From NCBI GenBank assembly GCA_963678485.1, contig OY782882.1, forward strand, positions 3,348,001 to 3,412,000: a DNA stretch of 64,000 bases. Reading direction: 5' to 3'. Numbering within the stretch: position 1 is the first letter of the stretch; the number at the start of each line of letters is the position of its first letter. A program made the translations under genes and the position numbers. The notes beneath the pieces were generated by a model. That model saw only the letters and a program-made list of their open reading frames with translations. It did not search any database and had not been told where the DNA came from. Origin of the DNA: CALGYY01 sp963678485. GTDB taxonomy: Bacteria > Bacteroidota > Bacteroidia > Bacteroidales > CAIWKO01. This document shows, piece by piece, positions 1-8,555 of this stretch.

Positions 1-21
1 GTATTCTGGGTCACCCTCAAG

Positions 22-444
22 GTGAACCATATTGCATTGATAGTGATTGTCTGCATTATGGGATTAGGCGCTTGTCATCCTATTCGCACCAATACTTCGA
101 ATAACAATCCTGCAACATTGGTTTTTGGGCAAGGTGGCGGTGTAACTGGGAAATACCTTGAATATACGCTGGTTTCTGATGGAACCTTTTATCGCAACGA
201 CCTTGAATCGGGAAAGAAGATTTTCCTGCGTAAAATCAGAAAGGATGATAGCCGCTGGTTCTTTGTTGATGCTGAAGCGATGAAACTACTCACCATGGAG
301 TTCAACTGTGTGTACAATATTAATTATTACATCATATATATAAAGGGCACACGCAGTAATAAGGTTAATTGGGGGAATAGTGCAACGCCTCCACCTGAAG
401 GAGTGAAATCGCTGTGGGACAGGCTATGGTTACTCACCAAGTAG
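22..444 (+). CDS. Small putative lipoprotein, possibly 5'-truncated by the window edge
   Basis: The function is not recognised. The frame starts here at GTG and gives 140 residues beginning with a hydrophobic segment that ends in a lipobox-like LGAC, the pattern of a lipoprotein anchored by an N-terminal lipid. The frame stays open to the left edge of the window (VFWVTLK precedes the GTG codon), so the true start may lie outside; a start further left would also add the positive charge usual in a signal peptide. The mature part is short and rich in Asn, Trp and charged residues with no motif I can name. A second lipoprotein follows 118 bp downstream on the same strand. Confidence 0.55.
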   Translation: MNHIALIVIVCIMGLGACHPIRTNTSNNNPATLVFGQGGGVTGKYLEYTLVSDGTFYRNDLESGKKIFLRKIRKDDSRWFFVDAEAMKLLTMEFNCVYNINYYIIYIKGTRSNKVNWGNSATPPPEGVKSLWDRLWLLTK

Positions 445-562
445 CTATCATCTCAAATCATTGATTAATTCCACTTGGTTGTTGTTGTAAATATTGAGTC
501 CTGGAATTATGTCTGATTATACTAGCGACAATCTAATGGTCAGACATTAAAATAATTAACAT

Positions 563-1462
563 ATGAAAAAACTGTTTGCTTTGTTGATAGCCGCCATGAT
601 GGTGGTTTTTTTATTCTCCTGTAAGGTTAACGAAGAAGCACAAATTAAGAAGGTTGCAAAGGATTATCTGATTTATCTCAACAGCGAGAACTATGAAGAG
701 GCAATGAAGCTGAGTACTAAGGAAACGGGCGAAATACTTGAGGTTCTAAAATCCTTTGCCAGTATGGATGAGACTCCTCCTAAGCAAGCCAGCGAAATTC
801 ATATTGAGATTCTTAGCTGCACGATACATAATGATTCTGCCAGTTGTCAGTATTTGAATGAGGGTAAGGAACAACAGATTAGCCTGGTAAAAATTAAATC
901 AAAATGGCTGGTTGATATGAGTAAGGAATCCGGCCCTTCTGATCCACTCCAATTGGCAAGAGCCGACTCTATAGCTGCTGCTGAAGCTGCAGTGCAGGAC
1001 TCCATTGCTGCAGTGGAATATGCTCAACAACAAGTTGAAGACACAATTACCTATTTCGATTTTTGTATTGCAGATTTGGTTGATCAAAACGGTTCAGCCC
1101 TAATTACATTAAAGATAAACAATCGCACTACCTATAATATCAAGCATCTGTGGCTGAGCGTTTATTTTTCAGATAAGAGTGGAAAATTTATCGTCAAGAA
1201 AGATGTAATGTTTGATAATATTTCAAAGTACTATATTCCCGACGGAGATTCTGTTTCATATGGCAATTGGCAATCAGTTCAGTTTACTTTGGATAAGGTT
1301 ATTGCTGAAAATATTGGTGAGCTATACTTAAATCTTATTCGTGTTGAGGCCAAGACCGATACCGATGAAAACGCATTCTATGAGGAGGATATCTATTGGT
1401 TGTTGAAGGATTATACCAATTTTAAAAATTCAACTGGAAAAGATATTAAGATTACATTTTAA
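563..1462 (+). CDS. Lipoprotein with DUF4878-like N-terminal domain
   Basis: The 299-residue protein begins with a signal peptide (MKKLFALLIAAMM) ending in a lipobox (LFSC at about residue 20), so it is predicted to be a lipid-anchored envelope protein. Residues about 25-125 (VAKDYLIYLNSENYEEAMKL onward) look like the small NTF2-like or DUF4878 domain common in bacterial lipoproteins. An Ala-rich linker of about 30 residues (around 130-160) follows, then a beta-rich C-terminal domain that speaks of binding rather than catalysis. No catalytic residues are visible and the function is unknown. A strong hairpin terminator lies 24 bp after the stop codon. Confidence 0.75.
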   Translation: MKKLFALLIAAMMVVFLFSCKVNEEAQIKKVAKDYLIYLNSENYEEAMKLSTKETGEILEVLKSFASMDETPPKQASEIHIEILSCTIHNDSASCQYLNEGKEQQISLVKIKSKWLVDMSKESGPSDPLQLARADSIAAAEAAVQDSIAAVEYAQQQVEDTITYFDFCIADLVDQNGSALITLKINNRTTYNIKHLWLSVYFSDKSGKFIVKKDVMFDNISKYYIPDGDSVSYGNWQSVQFTLDKVIAENIGELYLNLIRVEAKTDTDENAFYEEDIYWLLKDYTNFKNSTGKDIKITF

Positions 1463-1485
1463 TTGATTAGTGTTATCGTTTATAA

Positions 1486-1516
1486 AAATGGCGGCAAATT
1501 GCCGCCATTTTTTTTA
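1486..1516 (+). terminator. Rho-independent terminator after the lipoprotein gene
   Basis: A perfect inverted repeat (aatggcggcaa / ttgccgccatt) is followed by a run of T. A run of A on the other side means it could also serve the convergent minus-strand gene ending at 1514. Confidence 0.85.
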
Positions 1517-1984
1517 TTTCTTTGGGATGTTTGGACTGTTCTCCCTAATTAATTTTCTGCAATCATACCCAGGCCCTTCGTTGGTCATTGCCATAAACCA
1601 GCGACTTCGATGACTGGACATCATCAACGAACCGAAAATTTCTAAACCGCAATCAGGCATAATTTTGTTGCTTTCAGTTTCTTCCCAATCCCAGATTTCA
1701 ATAATGTCGGTCCATCGGGCAGCGCCAACCCCTTTATCGTTATCGTTTTTCATCGTGTTCCAAATTAGAAAACGCTTGGTGAGACAGATATCCGTATAAG
1801 TGATTTTCGTTCCGCCTAAGAATCCTTTTTTTGAATTAGTAGTCTCAAAGCATGCCAATACTTCACTTTCGAGATCACCCAATTTATATTCATTGGCGTA
1901 ATCTTTTATGCTTTGAATGAAAACAGCTTTAAAGTCCTCGTACCTGCATTCTGTGGTTATTCGTGTGTATTCACTTTTTTTCAT
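1514..1984 (-). CDS. Hypothetical protein
   Basis: This 156-residue soluble protein is not recognised. I chose the ATG at 1984 (MKKSEYTRI); a longer frame to 2026 adds 14 residues that look less like an N-terminus. It has no signal peptide or membrane segment. The middle contains TKRFLIWNTMK and ARWTDIIEIWDWEE, a pattern of alternating hydrophobic strands with Trp that could belong to a PH-like fold, but that is a guess. The stop codon lies in the shared terminator region, convergent with the lipoprotein gene. The deaminase gene starts upstream on the same strand and ends 97 bp away. Confidence 0.6.
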   Translation of the reverse strand: MKKSEYTRITTECRYEDFKAVFIQSIKDYANEYKLGDLESEVLACFETTNSKKGFLGGTKITYTDICLTKRFLIWNTMKNDNDKGVGAARWTDIIEIWDWEETESNKIMPDCGLEIFGSLMMSSHRSRWFMAMTNEGPGYDCRKLIRENSPNIPKK

Positions 1985-2081
1985 GAGATAATGTTTTAAT
2001 GGGATACAAATATCATCAATCATCAAAAATAATAAATATTGATATTGAAAATGTGAGTATTAGTGATTTTATACACATTCT

Positions 2082-2516
2082 TTATAATTCACCAATATCT
2101 TCAAACCATATGTCAGGCCGGCGGTCGATAAATGTTTTCATCATTTCCTTACATTCTGCAAGATCTAAATCAATTACTTCAACGCCATGTTGTTCCATAA
2201 ATTCCCTAGCGCCAGCGAAGGTTTCAGATTCTCCAACTATTACTTTTGGAATCTTAAATTGTACAATGGTGCCCGCACACATATAGCAAGGCATAAGCGT
2301 GGAGTAGATAACTGTGTTTTTGAAGGAGCCAATTCTTCCCGCATTATTCAAACAATCCATTTCTCCATGAAGTATTGGGTTGTTTTCCTGAACACGTTTG
2401 TTATGGCCTTGTGCAACAAAAACACCGTCTTTAATCAATACGGATCCAATAGGAATGCCGCCTTCGTTCAAACTTTTTTTCGCCTGTTCAATGGCGAGTT
2501 GCATAAATTTATCCAT
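2082..2516 (-). CDS. Cytosine deaminase of the fungal (Fcy1) type
   Basis: This zinc-dependent deaminase of 144 residues most likely converts cytosine to uracil in pyrimidine salvage. The cytidine-deaminase fold signature is complete: the HGEMD motif (zinc His and proton-shuttle Glu, about residues 50-52) and PCYMC (two zinc Cys, about 76-79). Compared with the yeast cytosine deaminase I recall, it shares GGIPIGSVLI, GHNKR, HGE, the PCxMC motif and above all the C-terminal tail FIDRRPDIWFEDIGE, which closes the yeast active site. This argues for cytosine deaminase rather than TadA (tRNA adenosine deaminase) or guanine deaminase. It is unrelated to the bacterial CodA amidohydrolase. The acyltransferase gene ends just upstream on the same strand, but no functional link is evident. 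Confidence 0.8.
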   Translation of the reverse strand: MDKFMQLAIEQAKKSLNEGGIPIGSVLIKDGVFVAQGHNKRVQENNPILHGEMDCLNNAGRIGSFKNTVIYSTLMPCYMCAGTIVQFKIPKVIVGESETFAGAREFMEQHGVEVIDLDLAECKEMMKTFIDRRPDIWFEDIGEL

Positions 2517-2543
2517 GGTATTATTGTTAGAGTTTATCTATGA

Positions 2544-3677
2544 CTATTTATTCCATCGGTCTCTAAGATCCATCATAGGCTTTTCAAAATATTTGTACAA
2601 AAGTGTTGATCCTAGTATCACTGCAATCCAATATACAACGTATGCAATCCATGATTCCACAGCATTATGAATAGGCAGCCATTTAGCCATTACTTCGGCT
2701 ATAATCGCGAGATTGAGCAAATACATGGAATAGGAAATTAGACTTACATGCGTAAAAATTTTAGTGATAATTTTTGGCGCCTTTTTCATGCTGTCGAATT
2801 TTGGTAATAACAGCGCACAGCCAATGCTTTGTAATATTATTTGAATGACTTTAGTTCGTAATTCGTTGGGCGGCCAGGGAGTATACAAAATAGTATAGCT
2901 TAACGCGATTCCGAGAATGAATAAGATATTTCTGCTTTTGTGCCACGACTTTGGATACCAGTGTTTGATAAATGCGGCTAATAATCCAAGAGCAATACTA
3001 TCCAGACGATAGATTACAACTTTGAATATTTTCACGTCAAGCCAAAAGGCATCCACTTCAATTTTTGAGGCTGTATAATACCTTAACATTACAGGAACGA
3101 AAAGGAGTACCAACAGGGCTCCAAGAAAGATGAGTTTTTTATTTATCTGAGTTTTTTTAAATATCAGCCATAGCAATCCCAATAGAATAGGGAAGATTAG
3201 GTAAAACCATTCTTCGATACTCAAACTCCACGATTCCCAAAAGAAGCCTGTAAAGGGTCCGGAGAAATTCTGCAGAAAGAGGAAGAACTTCCAGTTAAAC
3301 TGCGAGAAGTCCTCGTTGATAATTCCGAAATAAACGAAAACAATATTCAGTATGAGAATCAAATAATAATTTGGCAAGGTGCGAAACCAGCGACGAACCC
3401 AGAAGTTGGCGATGGTTTTTAATCCAAAGTTCTCTGATTTTTGGAAAATTTTAATCAATATGCCGCCAATGAGAAAACCGCTCAGCACAAAGAAAAGCTC
3501 TACTCCGTTCACCAAATGTATCCAGGGAAAATTAGTGTCGGCCTTTTCCAGCATCAAGGCATGGCTCATCACTACAAAGATGATGGCTAATGCTCGCATA
3601 AGGTCCAACCCAAAAACCCGATTTTCGTAATCTGGATGCAGACGGAATATGTTTATTATTTTTTTGAATACCGGCAT
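2544..3677 (-). CDS. Acyltransferase 3 (OafA/YrhL) family membrane protein
   Basis: The 377-residue integral membrane protein has about ten hydrophobic helices. It opens with the family signature RVFGLDLMRALAIIFVVMSH, where Arg and His are the residues expected to act in acyl transfer. This family O-acetylates or succinylates surface polysaccharides, lipids or peptidoglycan at the cytoplasmic membrane; the substrate cannot be read from sequence. It lacks the extracellular SGNH domain that some relatives carry, and its length is that of the minimal form. It lies 18 bp downstream of the FAD oxidoreductase gene on the same strand, so the two are probably co-transcribed, and the deaminase gene follows after 27 bp. 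Confidence 0.85.
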   Translation of the reverse strand: MPVFKKIINIFRLHPDYENRVFGLDLMRALAIIFVVMSHALMLEKADTNFPWIHLVNGVELFFVLSGFLIGGILIKIFQKSENFGLKTIANFWVRRWFRTLPNYYLILILNIVFVYFGIINEDFSQFNWKFFLFLQNFSGPFTGFFWESWSLSIEEWFYLIFPILLGLLWLIFKKTQINKKLIFLGALLVLLFVPVMLRYYTASKIEVDAFWLDVKIFKVVIYRLDSIALGLLAAFIKHWYPKSWHKSRNILFILGIALSYTILYTPWPPNELRTKVIQIILQSIGCALLLPKFDSMKKAPKIITKIFTHVSLISYSMYLLNLAIIAEVMAKWLPIHNAVESWIAYVVYWIAVILGSTLLYKYFEKPMMDLRDRWNK

Positions 3678-3695
3678 ATGGCGATAAAATGCAAA

Positions 3696-5279
3696 TTATT
3701 TTTTCTTATTGTATTCGTTCTTTGCGCCGCGTACTATAGCATTCGCGCAATTCACTCCGTCCATGGCTGAAGAAACAATACCTCCTGCATAGCCTGCTCC
3801 TTCACCGCATGGATAAAGTTTTTTAATTTCAACTTGTTCCAAACTTTCGGGATCGCGCGGGATTCTTACGGGTGATGAGGTTCTGGATTCTGTACCAAGG
3901 ATGATGGCTTCATTACAGAAATACCCCTTCATTTGCTGACCGAAAAGCACAAAAGCTTTCTGCAGGCGGCTTGCAATAAACGATGGCAATATCTCATGCA
4001 AAGGAGCGGACGTTGTCCCCGGATGATACGAATTGGCAGGTATTCCCTGAGATATTTTACCAGCAACAAAATCGGTGATGCGTTGTGCAGGAGCGCTTTG
4101 TCGCATTCCACCTGCGTTCCAGCATGCTTCCTCGATGCGGCGCTGGAATTCGAGTCCCGCTAATGGCCCGAATTCACTTAGATGCGCGTAATCAGAAGGC
4201 TCAACACTAGTCACAATTCCTGAGTTTGCATAGGGCGAATTTCGTTTACTGTTGCTCATGCCGTTGATTACCACCTGACCCTCGGCTGTTGCGGAAGGTA
4301 CCATGATACCACCGGGACACATACAAAATGAGAACACTCCGCGACCATCTACCTGTTTTACCAAACTATAAGGTGCTGCCGGAAGATATGGGTCGCGTGG
4401 AGGTTTGCTGTGATATTGAATCGTATCAATCAGCTCCTGCGGATGCTCTGCACGAACGCCCAATGCAAAACTTTTTGCTTCCAGGTGGATATGTTTGCGA
4501 TGCAGTAATTCGTAAATGTCACGCGCAGAATGGCCAGTGGCAAGGATAACAGCAATACCTTCATATCGCTGACCTTCTAAGGTCTCCACACCTGTAGCCT
4601 TTCCGCTTTTAATAATAATGTTATTCACTCGACAATTGAAATGAATCTCTGCGCCATGTTCTAGCAAGGTAGTGCGTATTGCCTGGACTACAGCTGGTAA
4701 TTTGTCGGTGCCAATATGTGGATGACTGTCAATCAAGATATCCTCGTTTGCACCATGTAATACCAAGGTTGCAAGAATATCGGCAACATTACCCCGTTTG
4801 TTTGAACGTGTGTAAAGCTTGCCATCACTGTATGTTCCTGCGCCACCTTCACCAAAACAATAATTAGAATCCGGATTTACAATGTGATCTCTGTTAAGAG
4901 CTGCAATGTCAAGTTTCCTTAGCTGCACTTCTTTTCCGCGCTCGAGCACTACAGGCTTAAGACCATGTTCGAGTAAAGTTAATGCTGCGAAAAGTCCGGC
5001 GGGACCGGCTCCCACAATAATAACTTCAGGTTGTTTACTGACATCCGTATACGTTTTTTTTACAAGTCGTGTATTAGTTACTGGCGGTTCATCAATGATG
5101 ATTTCGGCTTTAAGTCTGACTTTGACATTCTTCCCTCGGGCATCTACCGAACGTAGTAAAGGGGTGATACTCCTGATTCGTCCAGGTGCAATACGAAGTA
5201 CGCCTGCAATCGCAGCTTTCCACAAGGTCGGATCAGCCGCTTGCATTGGAGTCATTGGAATTTCAACTTCTTTACGCAT
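3696..5279 (-). CDS. FAD-dependent oxidoreductase, COG2509 type
   Basis: The 527-residue flavoprotein has an N-terminal extension of about 85 residues and then the dinucleotide-binding motif VIIVGAGPAGLFAA (about residues 88-101). The segment NYCFGEGGAGTYSDGKLYTR is typical of the COG2509 'uncharacterised FAD-dependent dehydrogenase' group, and a second nucleotide-contact motif (AVILATGHSARDIYELL) follows. The C-terminal part has the PCGEGAGYAGGIVSSAMDG signature that closes the FAD site. The substrate is unknown. The start ATG at 5279 fits the conserved N-terminus. The downstream acyltransferase gene is close enough for one transcript. Confidence 0.85.
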   Translation of the reverse strand: MRKEVEIPMTPMQAADPTLWKAAIAGVLRIAPGRIRSITPLLRSVDARGKNVKVRLKAEIIIDEPPVTNTRLVKKTYTDVSKQPEVIIVGAGPAGLFAALTLLEHGLKPVVLERGKEVQLRKLDIAALNRDHIVNPDSNYCFGEGGAGTYSDGKLYTRSNKRGNVADILATLVLHGANEDILIDSHPHIGTDKLPAVVQAIRTTLLEHGAEIHFNCRVNNIIIKSGKATGVETLEGQRYEGIAVILATGHSARDIYELLHRKHIHLEAKSFALGVRAEHPQELIDTIQYHSKPPRDPYLPAAPYSLVKQVDGRGVFSFCMCPGGIMVPSATAEGQVVINGMSNSKRNSPYANSGIVTSVEPSDYAHLSEFGPLAGLEFQRRIEEACWNAGGMRQSAPAQRITDFVAGKISQGIPANSYHPGTTSAPLHEILPSFIASRLQKAFVLFGQQMKGYFCNEAIILGTESRTSSPVRIPRDPESLEQVEIKKLYPCGEGAGYAGGIVSSAMDGVNCANAIVRGAKNEYNKKK

Positions 5280-5328
5280 AATTGATGTTTAGATATATTT
5301 ATAACTCAAACGATTCAATGACGAACAA

Positions 5329-6048
5329 CTACATCATTTCGTAACCGAACAGTTGAAAATCTTTTTCAAAGAGGTGGTTGATTTTTTCAATAGATGCTTT
5401 CGACATTTTGCTGATGTACTTATATGTTGTTGATGACTCTTCTCCTCCTAAATGGTTCACATTAGCGTTTTCTAAATTGTAGGAATCTGAGATTTTTAGA
5501 AAATCTAGAAGCTTAACAAAATCATCTTCAAAGGTTTCTACCTTGCCCAGAAAATCAACGAACTTATGTTCATGATCATGCGTCCAGTAATGTGAAGGAT
5601 GCATGGGAAAGCTTGAATTTCCGCCAATCTGATAGATATCTTCAGGCTCTATTAATGCAAACCATGCGTCAAAATCGAAGTTTGCTTTTTGTAAGCGCTC
5701 TTCATTTAATGCAAGTTGCATTAATACATGATTTCTGATCCATTGGGCAGGAAAGCCCATCAGTGGCTGTTCTTTGAGGTCTTTTTGAATTTGTAAGAAT
5801 CCCGAATACACTCTGTCGTAAGGATTTCTCACAAAGGATACACGTTTTAAGTCAAAACTGTTTTCGGGCAATGCTTTATAATCTGCAACAGTTATATGTT
5901 GATGTACTATGCGTTGCAGATATGGATTGAAATCATAAAAGCGGCTGTACGGACTTTGATCGTAATGAACCAAACGTGTGGCCATGGTTGATGAGGCCGT
6001 TTTCCATGGGGAAAAAATTGCAAATTTTTTATCGTAATTCAGAATCAT
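5329..6048 (-). CDS. Sulfotransferase-family protein
   Basis: The 239-residue protein resembles membrane-associated carbohydrate sulfotransferases (Sulfotransfer_2 type). FSPWKTASSTMATRL near the N-terminus fits the loop that binds the 5'-phosphosulfate of PAPS, and VSFVRNPYDRVYSGFLQ (about residues 85-101) fits the 3'-phosphate-binding RNPxxR motif. I use the ATG at 6048 because the conserved fold begins right after it (MILNYDKKFAIF); a TTG 30 bp upstream would add ten residues. The probable role is sulfation of an exported glycan or lipid, which is inferred from the family alone. The gene is flanked by the haem lyase gene upstream and the FAD oxidoreductase gene downstream. Confidence 0.7.
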   Translation of the reverse strand: MILNYDKKFAIFSPWKTASSTMATRLVHYDQSPYSRFYDFNPYLQRIVHQHITVADYKALPENSFDLKRVSFVRNPYDRVYSGFLQIQKDLKEQPLMGFPAQWIRNHVLMQLALNEERLQKANFDFDAWFALIEPEDIYQIGGNSSFPMHPSHYWTHDHEHKFVDFLGKVETFEDDFVKLLDFLKISDSYNLENANVNHLGGEESSTTYKYISKMSKASIEKINHLFEKDFQLFGYEMM

Positions 6049-6188
6049 ATCGGGTGAGTGTTTCTCAATGCGATTCAAATATAATCAACTTTTATGGTTG
6101 CTCCTTAATTTTTCAGTAAGCGAACAAAGTTGGACTCTGTCTATAAATGCCGTAAAGGAAAATGATTTATGTAGTTATTTTTTTGGAA

Positions 6189-8483
6189 TTAGCGCTTCAA
6201 TCGTTTTATTACGGATATTCCAAAGCCTATTGCCATTAGTATTACTCCGAACCAGAGTATATTAATAAAGGGGAAGCGCTGGGCCGACATAACTACAAAA
6301 TCGGTTTTGCGCGCAGAGAGTTCAAGCATTGCAGTGTCTTCGCTGACAGGATATGCAAGACTAAGTTTGATTCCAATACTATCATTAACCGCATCGTGGC
6401 GACTTTCATTACCATGATTTAATCCTAGGCTGGTATTCATATTTAGCGATGGTCGTCCGCCAATAATATATCTACAGTAGGCATTGAACTGCATGATATT
6501 ATTGTCTGTTGTTACTGGTTTAGACTCAGTCATGCTATCCAGGACAACCCATCCACCGGTACTCTGCAACGTATCCCCAATGGCGATTTTTCCACTCGAT
6601 AAAAGCCCATATTCTTCGGTGGTGATTTCAGCATGGGTAAGATGCACAAAGATGTCCTCGCTGATACGCTTACGTGTATCAGGCTTTGGCATGGTTCCCA
6701 TAGATTTGTCTACGGTTATACTTGGGTATAATGTATAGTCAAGATAGAATTTCCCATCGCTGGCTTTCTTTAGAAAATCCAGTTTGTAAATTACATCATC
6801 ACCATTAATGGTTCTTCCTGCATAGGAAACATATCCTTGTGGAAGGGCTTTGATTTGTCCCAATATGAGTGTTTGTAGGCCTTTTGGGTTTTTTGCATCA
6901 GCTGAGCCAATAGGTGTTGAAAGTGAAAATGTTATACAAACTCCGATAATAAAAATTGCAAAGCCTAGATGGGTAATGGATGCAGCTATATTGCCTTTTC
7001 GCCCATTCAGTCTGAGTATGCTATCAAGCACAGAGAAACCTCCGAAAAATAAGCAGCACAGAACTATATATAAATTCCAATGCAGGGGCTCAAGAAAAAT
7101 GATTAATAATACAATGAGTAAAGGTGCGAAAACGAGCGCAGGTAGAGCCCTGTGGACGAAGGTTCTGAAGTTTGGCGATTGAGGATCTATATAACAAACG
7201 ATACCAATTGATAATGCAATAGCAGCTGCAAACCACTGTTGCCAGGTGTTATAGAAGGTCACTGCATCGGATGGCGGAGTAAGTGAAAGACCAAACCAGG
7301 CATTAAAGGCTGGCAATGTTGTCACAAAAATTACTTGAAACGCTGCAAGGACAAGGACTGCAGCACCAATGAACATCCACAATCCGGTGGAACGAAGATT
7401 TTCAATGGTAGCATTTTTTTCTTTCTTTTTAATGACAGTCAACAGCAATGGTGCAATTAGAGCAATCATGGTAAATAAAAGCAGCATCATACTACCTTGT
7501 CCACCTGAAAATGAATGTACCGAAGTAGTGCTTAGAACGCCGCTTCTGGTGAGATAAGCTGCAAATAAGACTGCAACATAGGGTGTAATACTGAATGCAA
7601 GACCGGTCGACCGGGAGCCCGGAGCCAACAGGAAATGTAAGCTTGCCAGCATCAATATCCAGGGTACAAGTGATGCGTTTTCAACGGGATCCCATGACCA
7701 GAATCCTCCAAATGTAAGATCTTCGTAAGCCCAGGCACCGCCTAAAATTAATCCTGCTCCCAGACACATTGCAGCAAACACAGGCCAGAACAAAGGCATC
7801 ATGGGACGGGCTTCTCTTTTAATCAATGCATTAATGGAAAAGGAATATGGGATCAAACAGGCTGCGTATCCCAGAAACAATATCGGTGGATGAATTGCCA
7901 TCCATGGATTACGCAGTAAAGGATTCAATCCATTTCCGTCGATAAGAATGCTGAGGTAGTTTTGATTTGAAAATAGCGGCATGCTACTGTATTCGGGTAC
8001 TTCACGCAGCAGCGCGAAGGGAGAGTTGCCAAAATTTATATCGCCTGCATGCAATCCCAGAAGCATAATATTTAGTAAAATATCAGCAAATGCTATAATC
8101 GCAAGCACTGTAGAAGGTGTGTTTTTACGAAACATCAGAACTGTACCCAATAGTGCCTGTAGCATTAACCACAGAAGCAAGCTGCCTTCTTTTCCTGCCC
8201 AGAACGCAGAGAGCAGATAGGTGACTGATGTTCCAACAGATGTATATTGCCAAACATAATGATATTCGAAATAATGATTGAATATCATCACCAATAATGC
8301 AGCACAAGCCGAAAGTATACCCGCAGTATGCAGCAGATATGCGGACGACGCACCAATGATCATTTTCCTTTTGCCATTTGCTAAAAAGAAAAGGACCGTG
8401 GCAACTATCGCTGTAATGAGCGATATCCATAGAGCGCTTTGTCCCAATTGGCCTGCCAACAGATGTTCTCCGGTGTACTCCAT
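6189..8483 (-). CDS. ccmF: CcmF/CcsA-type cytochrome c haem lyase
   Basis: This large polytopic membrane protein of 764 residues belongs to the haem-handling family that attaches haem to apocytochrome c. The tryptophan-rich haem-binding (WWD-type) segment is clear (AYEDLTFGGFWSWDPVENAS, about residues 230-250), and further helices carry the His residues expected as haem ligands. A hydrophilic, presumably periplasmic domain lies in the last 200 residues before a final helix. I chose the ATG at 8483 (MEYTGEHLLAGQLG); the frame runs to 8522 but would overlap the promoter of the divergent gene. No other ccm gene is visible nearby. The start region faces mtnP across a 72-bp divergent spacer containing a palindrome. 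Confidence 0.8.
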   Translation of the reverse strand: MEYTGEHLLAGQLGQSALWISLITAIVATVLFFLANGKRKMIIGASSAYLLHTAGILSACAALLVMIFNHYFEYHYVWQYTSVGTSVTYLLSAFWAGKEGSLLLWLMLQALLGTVLMFRKNTPSTVLAIIAFADILLNIMLLGLHAGDINFGNSPFALLREVPEYSSMPLFSNQNYLSILIDGNGLNPLLRNPWMAIHPPILFLGYAACLIPYSFSINALIKREARPMMPLFWPVFAAMCLGAGLILGGAWAYEDLTFGGFWSWDPVENASLVPWILMLASLHFLLAPGSRSTGLAFSITPYVAVLFAAYLTRSGVLSTTSVHSFSGGQGSMMLLLFTMIALIAPLLLTVIKKKEKNATIENLRSTGLWMFIGAAVLVLAAFQVIFVTTLPAFNAWFGLSLTPPSDAVTFYNTWQQWFAAAIALSIGIVCYIDPQSPNFRTFVHRALPALVFAPLLIVLLIIFLEPLHWNLYIVLCCLFFGGFSVLDSILRLNGRKGNIAASITHLGFAIFIIGVCITFSLSTPIGSADAKNPKGLQTLILGQIKALPQGYVSYAGRTINGDDVIYKLDFLKKASDGKFYLDYTLYPSITVDKSMGTMPKPDTRKRISEDIFVHLTHAEITTEEYGLLSSGKIAIGDTLQSTGGWVVLDSMTESKPVTTDNNIMQFNAYCRYIIGGRPSLNMNTSLGLNHGNESRHDAVNDSIGIKLSLAYPVSEDTAMLELSARKTDFVVMSAQRFPFINILWFGVILMAIGFGISVIKRLKR

Positions 8484-8487
8484 AATT

Positions 8488-8503
8488 TTTGTGTATACAC
8501 AAA
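8488..8503. promoter_or_regulatory. 16-bp perfect palindrome in the divergent spacer
   Basis: TTTGTGTATACACAAA is a perfect palindrome overlapping the minus-strand -7 element and the expected transcription start of the haem lyase gene. It has the shape of an operator for a dimeric regulator. Confidence 0.45.
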
Positions 8504-8507
8504 GATA
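8500..8507 (-). promoter_or_regulatory. -7 promoter element for the haem lyase gene
   Basis: On the minus strand this reads TATCTTTG, an exact match to the Bacteroidota -7 consensus TAnnTTTG, 16 nt before the ATG at 8483. No convincing -33 TTG lies at the usual distance. Confidence 0.5.
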
Positions 8508-8511
8508 GGCA

Positions 8512-8540
8512 TTTTTCCTCACAGTTTCTTAGTACCTTTG
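8512..8540 (+). promoter_or_regulatory. Promoter of mtnP
   Basis: TACCTTTG at 8533-8540 matches the -7 consensus TAnnTTTG, with a T-rich stretch at 8512-8516 about where the -33 element is expected. The ATG follows 15 nt after the -7 element. Confidence 0.55.
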
Positions 8541-8555
8541 TCTCAAACATTATAT

